A stretch of DNA of 63,432 nucleotides, from positions 1-63,432 of the forward strand of contig CANQWA010000013.1 of the NCBI GenBank assembly GCA_947627445.1. Direction: 5' to 3'. The notes below the pieces were generated by a model. That model worked only from the letters and a program-made list of their open reading frames with translations. It was not told the origin of the DNA and made no database searches. This document shows, in pieces, positions 42,825 to 49,470 of the stretch (within the stretch, counting starts at the first letter, position 1; each line of letters opens with the position of its first letter). A program made the translations under genes and the position numbers. Source of the stretch: an uncultured Ruminococcus sp. (lineage in GTDB: Bacteria; Bacillota; Clostridia; Oscillospirales; Ruminococcaceae).

Positions 42825-43262
42825 ATGCAAATTTGGATTGGCTGTGACCATGCAGGTTTTGAACGAAAACAAGAGGTTATGGAGCTTTTGCAGCAGAAAG
42901 GATTTTCGGTGGAGGATTGCGGCTGTGACGGTTCCCGAACCGATTATCCAGAGATCGCCAAAAAAGTGGGCGAAGCGGTTGCTGCCAATCCCGGTGACCG
43001 GGGCATTCTGATCTGCGGCACAGGTATCGGTATGTCCATTGCGGCAAATAAGATCCGCGGCGTGCGTGCGGCACTTTGTGCAGATGCATTTTCTACCAAA
43101 TATACACGTCTGCATAACGACGCCAATATTATGTGTATGGGTGCCAGAACACTGGGAAGCGGTTTGGCGCTGGAGTTGGTGGAGATCTTTCTGGATACGC
43201 CCTTTGAGGGCGGCAGGCATGAGACCCGTGTGCATATGATCACAGAATTAGAACAACAATAA
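42825..43262 (+). CDS. rpiB: Ribose-5-phosphate isomerase B
   Basis: 145 residues of the LacAB/RpiB family. It interconverts ribose 5-phosphate and ribulose 5-phosphate. Seen: IGCDHAGFERKQEV, the catalytic-Cys loop ICGTGIGMSIAANK, NDANIMCMGARTLG and a C-terminal GGRHETRV. RBS GGGAG. It is first in a two-gene operon with upp (20-bp gap), which links ribose phosphate supply to nucleotide salvage. Confidence 0.95.
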   Translation: MQIWIGCDHAGFERKQEVMELLQQKGFSVEDCGCDGSRTDYPEIAKKVGEAVAANPGDRGILICGTGIGMSIAANKIRGVRAALCADAFSTKYTRLHNDANIMCMGARTLGSGLALELVEIFLDTPFEGGRHETRVHMITELEQQ

Positions 43263-43282
43263 ATTACTGGAGGAAGCATATT

Positions 43283-43912
43283 ATGGCTGGAATTCATATC
43301 GTAGATCATCCATTGGTGCAGCATAAGATTTCGCTGATGCGTGACAAGACCACCGGCGTCAAAGAGTTTCGTGAGCTGACCTCGGAGACGGCAATGCTGA
43401 TCTGCTATGAGGCAACACGTGATCTGCCCATGAAAGAGATCACCATTGAGACACATCAGGGAATTGCTCAGACCAAGGTGATCTCCGGCAGAAAGCTGGC
43501 ATTTGTGCCGATTCTGCGTGCAGGTCTTGGATTGATTGAGGGGGTGACCTCCTTGATTCCGGCAGCAAAAATCGGACATATCGGTATTTTCTGCGAGCCG
43601 GGTACACACGATGCCGTGAAGTATTATTCTAAAATGCCGGATGATATTGCAGAGCGTGAGGTCATTGTCGTAGATGCCATGTTGGCTACCGGCACGTCCT
43701 CCATTGCGGCAATCTCCGATCTGAAAGAGATGGGTGTGAAGAGCATCAAGTTCTTGTGCCTGCTGGCTTGTCCTGAGGGTCGGGATGCCCTGTTGGCGGC
43801 ACATCCAGATGTGGATATCTATTGCGGCGGCGTGGACAAGACGATCAATGAAAACGGCTATATCGTTCCAGGATTGGGCGATGCCGGCGACCGGATCTTT
43901 GGAACGAAGTAA
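43283..43912 (+). CDS. upp: Uracil phosphoribosyltransferase
   Basis: 209 residues, standard length. It converts uracil and PRPP to UMP. Seen: VDHPLVQHKISLMRDKTTG, VPILRAGLGLIEG, the PRPP loop VVDAMLATGTSSIAA and the uracil-binding C-terminus NENGYIVPGLGDAGDRIFGT. RBS GGAGG. Its TAA overlaps an AGAACAAGTTCT palindrome (43912-43923). Confidence 0.97.
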   Translation: MAGIHIVDHPLVQHKISLMRDKTTGVKEFRELTSETAMLICYEATRDLPMKEITIETHQGIAQTKVISGRKLAFVPILRAGLGLIEGVTSLIPAAKIGHIGIFCEPGTHDAVKYYSKMPDDIAEREVIVVDAMLATGTSSIAAISDLKEMGVKSIKFLCLLACPEGRDALLAAHPDVDIYCGGVDKTINENGYIVPGLGDAGDRIFGTK

Positions 43913-43923
43913 GAACAAGTTCT
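43912..43923. repeat. AGAACAAGTTCT palindrome at upp stop codon
   Basis: The same 12-bp palindrome forms the ends of the nested element in repeat F and occurs in the GS-like leader (2390-2401). A 10-bp core, GAACTTGTTC, is at the thiD stop codon (19672-19681). Confidence 0.6.
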
Positions 43924-44008
43924 AACATGGCGCCGCCATAAACCTTGCCGTCCATATTCGCCGAAAAGACGTGTGCGTGGAAATACGGAACAGATCCTAA
44001 AAAAGAGA

Positions 44009-44046
44009 AAGCCCCGAAGCAGTTTGCGATCACTGCTTCGGGGCTT
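44009..44046. terminator. Bidirectional terminator between upp and the ydj-like operon
   Basis: A 15-bp stem AAGCCCCGAAGCAGT/ACTGCTTCGGGGCTT with A/T-rich flanks; it serves two convergent operons. Confidence 0.92.
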
Positions 44047-44100
44047 GTTGTTTGGTTGTGGTGCAGATGCATGCTGTATCATCCCAAGAACCGGGAATCA

Positions 44101-45054
44101 TCAGCGATGACCACCGCCGCCGCCATGGCTTCCGCCGCTGGAGCTGCTATGGCTGCTGCCGCCTCCGCCGCCGCCTCCGCCGCCGCCGCTGCCGCCGGAG
44201 GATTCCGAGGAAATTCTGGTGCGGGTTTGGTATTCCCGTAAAAACCGATCCTCATGACGTGTGATCTGCACCCTGCCGCTTTCCAGATAGCTGCGTGTGC
44301 TGCCGGATTTCTTAAAGCGATAGCTGCGGCGGATGCACAGGATGGAGATGATGAAGGTAATTACAGCTGCCGCTGCCGCTGCCAGAACAAGAGTGCTGAT
44401 GCTGACAGAAGAGGTAATGCTTCTGGGCATATCATCATAGCTTTCGGCGCTTTTCAGCGAATCAGAGCTTTTGTCATAGTACAGATATTCGCCGTTATCG
44501 CTGTTATAGGTATAGTAATGATCGGGAATGCCGCTGTCGTAGTATCTCTGCAAATTCCGGCAGAAATTGTCGATCGCCAGGGGGACTTGCTCCGCATCAC
44601 GGGGCAAATATTCCTCAAAATCGCTGACAATCGTCGCCACACGGTTGTTGTCATCGGCATTGGTGTAATAGAACTGTGCCAACCCGCTGGTGGAGAGATA
44701 GTCGAAGAGATCCGCTTCGCCGGACATGTCGATGTACAGGAATACGCCGTCTGTGTTGATGCCGTACATGTCGTCGTAGTGATCGTCACAGAACGTGATG
44801 GTGCTGTATTCTCCGGCACCCAGAGGTTCACCGCCCAGATAAACGGCAACATTCATGTGGATATAATCCGCTGTTTCCTGGATTTCGTCCATGGCAGCCT
44901 CAAATTCGCTGTCTGTGATGCACGCTGCCTCGTCGCAGAGATAGGCGTTTGCAGAGGAATCTTCTTTCAGCGCAGTTGCCGGAAGCGCCAGCATTCCGGC
45001 ACAGGCGGCTAGACTCAGCAGCGCCGCTGCCCATTTTTGGAGATGTTTTCTCAT
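44101..45054 (-). CDS. TPM-domain membrane protein with Gly/Ser-rich tail (YdjH-like)
   Basis: 317 residues. Signal peptide ~1-29. An extracellular TPM-type domain (~35-175) has the AYLCDEAACITDSEFEAAM start. A membrane helix lies at ~220-243, then a basic cytoplasmic stretch and a tail of Gly, Ser and His ending GGGGGHR. This layout is that of B. subtilis YdjH/YgcG-like proteins. The start overlaps the stop of the upstream gene (ATGA). The gene is the last in its operon. Confidence 0.82.
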   Translation of the reverse strand: MRKHLQKWAAALLSLAACAGMLALPATALKEDSSANAYLCDEAACITDSEFEAAMDEIQETADYIHMNVAVYLGGEPLGAGEYSTITFCDDHYDDMYGINTDGVFLYIDMSGEADLFDYLSTSGLAQFYYTNADDNNRVATIVSDFEEYLPRDAEQVPLAIDNFCRNLQRYYDSGIPDHYYTYNSDNGEYLYYDKSSDSLKSAESYDDMPRSITSSVSISTLVLAAAAAAVITFIISILCIRRSYRFKKSGSTRSYLESGRVQITRHEDRFLREYQTRTRISSESSGGSGGGGGGGGGGSSHSSSSGGSHGGGGGHR

Positions 45055-46133
45055 GTGAACAACAGCCCTCCGATCAGAATGAGAATTGCCGCCGCAGCCC
45101 CTAAAAGTCCGCTGAAACCAAGAGCCTTTGCCCAGCTGAGAGGCGGTGTGCCTGCCTGTGCGCCGGTCTGTCCGTTCATGGCAAAGTCATAGTCCTTGCC
45201 CTTGTAGTGATAGTTCATAAACCATACGGGCAGCAGGACATAGTCGTGCTGGATGTTTCGCATGACGGCGTCCCGGTTGGTCAGCGTAACAGAACTGTAG
45301 CCCCTGATCTGATCCTGCATGAAGGCGATGCTGCTGTCCTTGATGCGGGCTTCTACCCGGGGTGTCACCTCTTCATAGGTATCGTCGTATTTCTGTGCCA
45401 TGAAGCCGCTGAGGTATTTCATGGTGAATTTTTTCATGTTCTTGTAGGGAAACGGTTCAATGGCATTCATCAGGTCATCATCAATTTTTTTTGAACCGTC
45501 TGCCGGAACGCCCCGGAACGGGATCACACCGGCACGTTCTACAGCAAATTCTCTGGTTTCGGTAATGCGATAATCGCCGGAAGTCCAGGAGTGGACTTTT
45601 TTGCCAATCCCGCTGACAACGGTATGAGAATCGCAATTGGTCAGCCAGAAGGGGACATAGACGCCGGTCATTTTTTCCAACTGTTTCTCAGAGACGAAAT
45701 CCGAGGGGAGAAAACGGCGTTTTTTGCACCATTCGTGGAATTTTTGCAGTGCATCCTCTTTGGTCAGAGCGAAAGGGAGTACCCATGCCGGGCAGAACTC
45801 ACCAGAAAGTCTTCCTGCTAGTACCACTGGGGTATGGCAGTAGTAGCAGAAGGTAGCGGAAGTTTCTGCTTCGGCAATGATCTGTGCGCCGCAGTTCTGA
45901 CAGGTATACAGACGAGTGCCTTCTTCAAAGGCGGCTTCGTCTTTTTCACTTTTCAGGGTATCGGCGGATGCGTCAGCGGTCTGAGCAGCCTGCTGTTCCA
46001 TCTCCTGATAGATTTTCTGCATTTCTGCTTCGCTGAAGCTGCTGCCGCAGTATGCGCAGGAGAAATTTTGATGGCTGGGGTCAAAGGTTAGCTCTGCGCC
46101 GCAGCTGGGACATTTGTATTGTACTGTATTCAT
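45051..46133 (-). CDS. Double zinc-ribbon membrane protein (YdjG-like)
   Basis: 360 residues. Two N-terminal zinc ribbons: YKCPSCGAEL ... CAYCGSSF and YTCQNCGAQI ... CYYCHTPV. Then a ~220-aa conserved soluble domain with WVLPFALTKEDA, VYVPFWL and LLPVWFMNYHYKGKDYDFAMNGQTG, which is typical of this family. A C-terminal membrane helix (~335-358) follows. It corresponds to B. subtilis YdjG. It starts 18 bp after the SPFH gene and overlaps the TPM gene by 4 bp. Confidence 0.82.
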   Translation of the reverse strand: MNTVQYKCPSCGAELTFDPSHQNFSCAYCGSSFSEAEMQKIYQEMEQQAAQTADASADTLKSEKDEAAFEEGTRLYTCQNCGAQIIAEAETSATFCYYCHTPVVLAGRLSGEFCPAWVLPFALTKEDALQKFHEWCKKRRFLPSDFVSEKQLEKMTGVYVPFWLTNCDSHTVVSGIGKKVHSWTSGDYRITETREFAVERAGVIPFRGVPADGSKKIDDDLMNAIEPFPYKNMKKFTMKYLSGFMAQKYDDTYEEVTPRVEARIKDSSIAFMQDQIRGYSSVTLTNRDAVMRNIQHDYVLLPVWFMNYHYKGKDYDFAMNGQTGAQAGTPPLSWAKALGFSGLLGAAAAILILIGGLLFT

Positions 46134-46151
46134 CGTTGCATATTTCCTTCG

Positions 46152-47411
46152 TTAACTGCGTTTGTTGCCGCAGTTGGTGCAGAAGTTACCCCTATTCGCT
46201 GTGCCGCAGGAGCAGGTCCAGCTGCCGTCATCTGCCGGTTTCTTGGTACCGCAGTTGGTGCAGAAGTTACCGGTGTTCGCCGTGCCGCAGGAGCAGATCC
46301 AGCTGCCGGCTGGTGCGGGTTTCTTGGCACCGCATTGGATACAGAAATTACCGGTATTGCTCGCGCCGCAGGAGCAGACCCAGCTGTTTGCCTGCGCTGC
46401 CTGTGCTGCCTGCTGCTGCATCTGCTGGACGTTGGCGGCGGAAGCGCTGGACATAAAGTTGCCTGCACCCTGCATGCCCATGCCCATTGCCATAAATGCC
46501 TGACCTGCACCGGCGGTGTTAGAACCGGCACTCTGCAAGCCTTTGGCGATGCTGCTCTGAACAAAGCCCTCACGCACGGTGGGATCGGACATCATGGCTC
46601 CCTGATTGCGCATATTGATGAGTTCCTTGCTCTGGTCGTCATAGCTGATGCTGGAAACGCCTACAGACACGATTTCCATACCGCGCGCCTGTTTCCAGTC
46701 TTCGTCCAGTACGTTTGCCATGTGCTTGGACAGCTCCATGGTTTTGGAGGGCAGTGAGGAGATGCGGACGCCTTCTACTGCCATTTGACCAATGGCAGCC
46801 TGTAAAGCTGTGAGAAATTCGGCATTCAGCTGTTCGCTCATGTCGCCGATCTCCAGGCGATGCACATGGCGGGGAACAGCTTCCATGAAGAATTTCAAGG
46901 GGTCTGTGATCTTGACGGAATAAGAGCCATGGCAGCGGACAAACAGCTCTGCGTTGTAGAAGTTGTCGAAATACTGGAGGGCGTTGCGTGTGCCAAATTT
47001 AATGCCGCGGATTTCCTGCAAGTTGACATAGTATACCTGCTGTGTGCTGCCCGGCTGACCGCCGAATTTGAAGCGCTGGAAGGTTTCCTTGACGGAATCG
47101 CCCAGTTCGCCGTTGAACATAGAAGGTACGGAGGACTGAAAGACCTCATAGCAGCCTTCTTCTGCACAATAGTCCACGATTCTGCCACTCTCCATGAGAA
47201 TCATCAGTTGGTTGGGACCAACCTCGATCTTTGAGCCGTTGGAAATGGTGTCAGGTGTGCCTTTGGTGTTGCTGCCCCGTTTGCCTCGGGTCATCTGGAC
47301 GCCTCGTGTGACGATGGTGCCTGCTTCCATATGATCTGCTGTGATGTATTCCAGCCATGAATCTGCCAATGCGCCGCCAACAGAGCCGACAGCTGCGCGA
47401 ATGATTCCCAT
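46152..47411 (-). CDS. SPFH-domain protein with three C-terminal zinc ribbons (YdjI-like)
   Basis: 419 residues. The ATG at 47411 has GGAGG upstream. Residues ~20-310 form an SPFH/virion-core-like domain of the YdjI type (ITADHMEAGTIVTRG, SNGSKIEVGPNQLMI, YYVNLQEIRG). A Met/Gln/Ala-rich hinge follows, then three near-identical 27-residue zinc ribbons (W-C-CG ... NFC-CG). In B. subtilis the ydjF-ydjG-ydjH-ydjI genes form one operon with a PspA paralogue and respond to envelope stress; no pspA is present here. Probable membrane-recruiting scaffold. Confidence 0.85.
   Translation of the reverse strand: MGIIRAAVGSVGGALADSWLEYITADHMEAGTIVTRGVQMTRGKRGSNTKGTPDTISNGSKIEVGPNQLMILMESGRIVDYCAEEGCYEVFQSSVPSMFNGELGDSVKETFQRFKFGGQPGSTQQVYYVNLQEIRGIKFGTRNALQYFDNFYNAELFVRCHGSYSVKITDPLKFFMEAVPRHVHRLEIGDMSEQLNAEFLTALQAAIGQMAVEGVRISSLPSKTMELSKHMANVLDEDWKQARGMEIVSVGVSSISYDDQSKELINMRNQGAMMSDPTVREGFVQSSIAKGLQSAGSNTAGAGQAFMAMGMGMQGAGNFMSSASAANVQQMQQQAAQAAQANSWVCSCGASNTGNFCIQCGAKKPAPAGSWICSCGTANTGNFCTNCGTKKPADDGSWTCSCGTANRGNFCTNCGNKRS
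46158..46390 (-). repeat. Tandem 81-bp repeat encoding zinc ribbons
   Basis: Three in-frame units of 81 bp. The first two carry the same 18-base string beginning CAGTTGGTGCAGAAG (at 46171 and 46252); the third (near 46333) is diverged. Each unit encodes one C4 zinc ribbon. Confidence 0.85.
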
Positions 47412-47482
47412 TTGTATGTACCTCCAGAAGATAGGATCAGGGCGTTGGTGTAGTTGCCCTGTCAATTTTGATTTGTAGCTAT

Positions 47483-47511
47483 ATTATATCATGATTTGAA
47501 AGAATATGCAA
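47483..47511 (-). promoter_or_regulatory. Promoter of the ydj-like operon
   Basis: On the minus strand, TTGCAT (47506-47511), 17-bp spacer, TATAAT (47483-47488). Confidence 0.75.
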
Positions 47512-47807
47512 GAGATTTTGCACCGTTTCGGAAAAAAAGAACCCCCATAAAATTGCTGCCGGTATCTGATAGGACATGCGATGGAATGGTTCAAAACGTC
47601 CGGCAAGGACCATTGCATCCAAAAGACCGTCACTGGCTATTGCTCCAGCGGCGGTCTTGTTGTCTTTTGCAGGGCGTTTTTGGATATTTCTTGCCCGAAA
47701 CGGGTTTTTCAAAAAAAGAAAAAGAACCGCACGATCTCAAAAAAGGCTTGAAATCCTGCGGCTTTTGATGTCAAGCTGATAGCAAATAGCTGCCACGGCA
47801 ACAGCAT
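47512..47807. other. Non-coding stretch before the transposase remnant
   Basis: No supported gene. It contains a hairpin (AAGACCG ... CGGTCTT, ~47624-47661). A 77-codon minus frame at 47479-47712 lacks an RBS and family resemblance. Confidence 0.5.
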
Positions 47808-48319
47808 TTACTTTTGAGGGGCAACAGAAGTTGGATCAAAAAGGATGTCGAGAAAAAGAGTAGGTTTAAGAGCAGCACGGAACATCAGCCGTTTTTTACT
47901 GATACGCTTATATTGAGCTTGCGAAACAAGGTTAAGTGCGGTTTTACGCAGGATATTTAAAACTAATGGGGAGTTATCCTTTCTTGCTCTCGAAGCATCT
48001 TCATGAAAAATCATATCAAGGCACCAATGAAGCTGATTTTCAATGGACCAATGTTTTTGACTGCATCGGAAAAATCGTCAAGATCTGTGAGTGAGGTTAT
48101 GAAATATCTTGTAAATTCGCGTGTTTCGCCATTTTCTGTTATTGTTGATCTGGCACAGCCAAGTGCATTTAAGCCTTTCCAATCGCTTTTCTGTTCTAGC
48201 CATGACAAATCTGTCAGAAGTTGATACTCCCTTTTTTCTATCCTTCCATGTCCCTTGTCAAGCACTGTTTTTGAAGGAATATCAGCAGAAAACTCATTAA
48301 AATAATCCTCATATATATT
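47808..48319 (-). pseudogene. ISAs1-family transposase remnant (frameshifted, truncated)
   Basis: Two overlapping minus-strand frames together read like the C-terminal half of an ISAs1-type transposase. The first (48011-48319) has DKGHGRIEKREY, DLSWLEQKSDWKGL and TRYFITSL. The second (47808-48014), in another frame, has HEDASRARKDNSPLVLNILR and SKKRLMFRAAL. A frameshift near 48011 breaks them, and the N-terminal half is missing (stop at 48320-48322). About 170 codons remain of an expected ~370, so it is dead. It marks the left side of the AT-rich island. Confidence 0.8.
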
Positions 48320-48581
48320 TTATAGACCCCGGCCTATGGGATACACCATCCACCTCTGAACAGCTTTCGTATCCGCTTTCGCAGATTTACGGTATCTCTC
48401 AGCCGACTTCAATGAGCTTCTGACAAAATTAGTTTCCTAACAATGCCAGGCGGAGTATCAGGAGAGGCGTTTCGGGGCGTTACTCCTTCATTCCATCTCT
48501 TGGATTATCATTCTCCTAATAAAGAAAACTGTCACGTTCTTTTATTAATGCCTGACCTTTTCAGTCAGGAACGTGTCGCAC
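48320..48581. other. Non-coding stretch between transposase remnant and agr promoter
   Basis: No gene recognised. It contains a small hairpin, CCTGAC-CTTTT-CAGTCAGG (48551-48569), possibly a terminator for read-through from the left. Confidence 0.4.
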
Positions 48582-48614
48582 TACCAAACTCGACAAAAAC
48601 GATACCAAACTCGA
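48582..48614. promoter_or_regulatory. Direct repeats upstream of agrB promoter (candidate LytTR operator)
   Basis: Two identical 12-mers TACCAAACTCGA at 48582-48593 and 48603-48614, exactly 21 bp apart, ending 8 bp before the -35. AgrA/LytTR regulators bind direct repeats at this spacing (9-bp sites, 12-bp gap). The core differs from the S. aureus AgrA site, so assignment is inference. Confidence 0.55.
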
Positions 48615-48622
48615 TATTTTTA

Positions 48623-48652
48623 TTGACAAATTAAGAATCAGCCGGTTATAAT
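48623..48652 (+). promoter_or_regulatory. Promoter of agrBD
   Basis: TTGACA at 48623-48628, 18-bp spacer, TATAAT at 48647-48652. Predicted start ~48659, which rules out the upstream ATG at 48654 as agrB start. Confidence 0.75.
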
Positions 48653-48706
48653 TATGCTAAGGGTGAGGAAAATGATTACATTTTTGGCGCAAATTATAAC
48701 CGGCTG
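48639..48706. repeat. 15-bp perfect inverted repeat around the agrB start
   Basis: CAGCCGGTTATAATT (48639-48653, overlapping the -10) and its exact complement AATTATAACCGGCTG (48692-48706, agrB codons 7-12), 38 bp apart. Confidence 0.85.
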
Positions 48707-49274
48707 TTTAGTTAGAAATAAGATCATAGATAATACGAAATTGGACATTTACATATATGGATTTGAAATTATGATTTCAAATATAATATGTTTTGGAATC
48801 GGCTTGCTTATAGGAGCAGTATTTTCCGAGTTTTTAGAATGTATTGTGTTTCTGACTGTTTTTGTATTATTGAGAAGATATTGCGGTGGATATCATGCAG
48901 AGACATATTTAGTATGCGATACTATCTTTACAGCAAATATTCTTTTAGTAATGACAATTTTGAAAATAATGTCGGTTTATCAGATTTATGTTCATTTTAT
49001 TATTGTCGGTATCAGCATTGCAAGCGCTGTTATATTAGCGCCTGTGGAAAATAAATACAAACCACTTACAATAGAAGAAAAGAAAAACCATAAATTGTAT
49101 GCAACTGTAATATGCTTAGTTATGATTATAATATCATCTGTTTTGCTTTTTATAAATATTAAATTTGCTACTGTTATAGATATGGCATTGATTTCCGTTG
49201 CATTGTCTATGATAATAGAAATTTTAAGGAAAGGGTGTGAAAATAATGAAAAGCGTAAAAAAAGCAATTCTTAA
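48672..49274 (+). CDS. agrB: AgrB-like peptide-processing membrane protease
   Basis: 200 residues, with five to six hydrophobic segments. The catalytic motif is YCGGYHAETYLVC, with His and Cys eight residues apart as in AgrB Cys endopeptidases. It cuts the AgrD precursor and closes its thiolactone/lactone ring. The ATG at 48672 is chosen from the promoter position and the AGGGTGAGG just before it. The 3-prime end overlaps agrD by 29 bp. No agrC or agrA gene is present in the window, so the sensor must lie elsewhere. Confidence 0.9.
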   Translation: MITFLAQIITGCLVRNKIIDNTKLDIYIYGFEIMISNIICFGIGLLIGAVFSEFLECIVFLTVFVLLRRYCGGYHAETYLVCDTIFTANILLVMTILKIMSVYQIYVHFIIVGISIASAVILAPVENKYKPLTIEEKKNHKLYATVICLVMIIISSVLLFINIKFATVIDMALISVALSMIIEILRKGCENNEKRKKSNS

Positions 49275-49386
49275 TGTGCTTGCAAAAGCGGGCATGAGTT
49301 CAGCTGTACATGCTGCCGGCGCTGCTTCTGCTTATGGCTATCATCAGCCAAAAGAGCCAAAGGCTTTGAAAAAGATGAAGAAGTGA
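49246..49386 (+). CDS. agrD: AgrD-like cyclic autoinducer precursor (46 aa)
   Basis: 46 residues, too short for usual gene calling. It has an amphipathic N-terminal leader (MKSVKKAILNVLAKAGM), then AAGAASAYGYHQPKEPKALK and KMKK. The QPKEP-x-x-LK tail is the hallmark of Clostridial cyclic lactone autoinducer precursors and directs AgrB cleavage. No Cys is present, so a lactone through Ser (ASAYGYHQ region) would be expected instead of a thiolactone. AAGGGTG lies 7-9 bases before the ATG. It is coupled to agrB by overlap. Confidence 0.88.
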   Translation: MKSVKKAILNVLAKAGMSSAVHAAGAASAYGYHQPKEPKALKKMKK

Positions 49387-49414
49387 ACGTTTAAATTCAA
49401 GATCAATTAAACAG

Positions 49415-49452
49415 ACGCCTTGTGCAAATAGTTTTTATTGTGCATAAGGCGT
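49415..49452 (+). terminator. Hairpin between agrD and the M4 protease gene
   Basis: ACGCCTTGTGCA pairs with TGCATAAGGCGT (12 bp, one G-U). Only a short T stretch follows, so some read-through from agrBD into the protease gene is possible. Confidence 0.55.
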
Positions 49453-49470
49453 TTGTTAGTAAGGAGAAAT

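Noticed and set aside
46158-46390. Possible CRISPR-like array
   Set aside because: Three contiguous 81-bp units are in-frame coding repeats for zinc ribbons with no unique spacers.
47479-47712. 77-codon minus-strand frame near the transposase remnant
   Set aside because: No ribosome binding site, overlaps the ydj-like promoter, no recognisable family.
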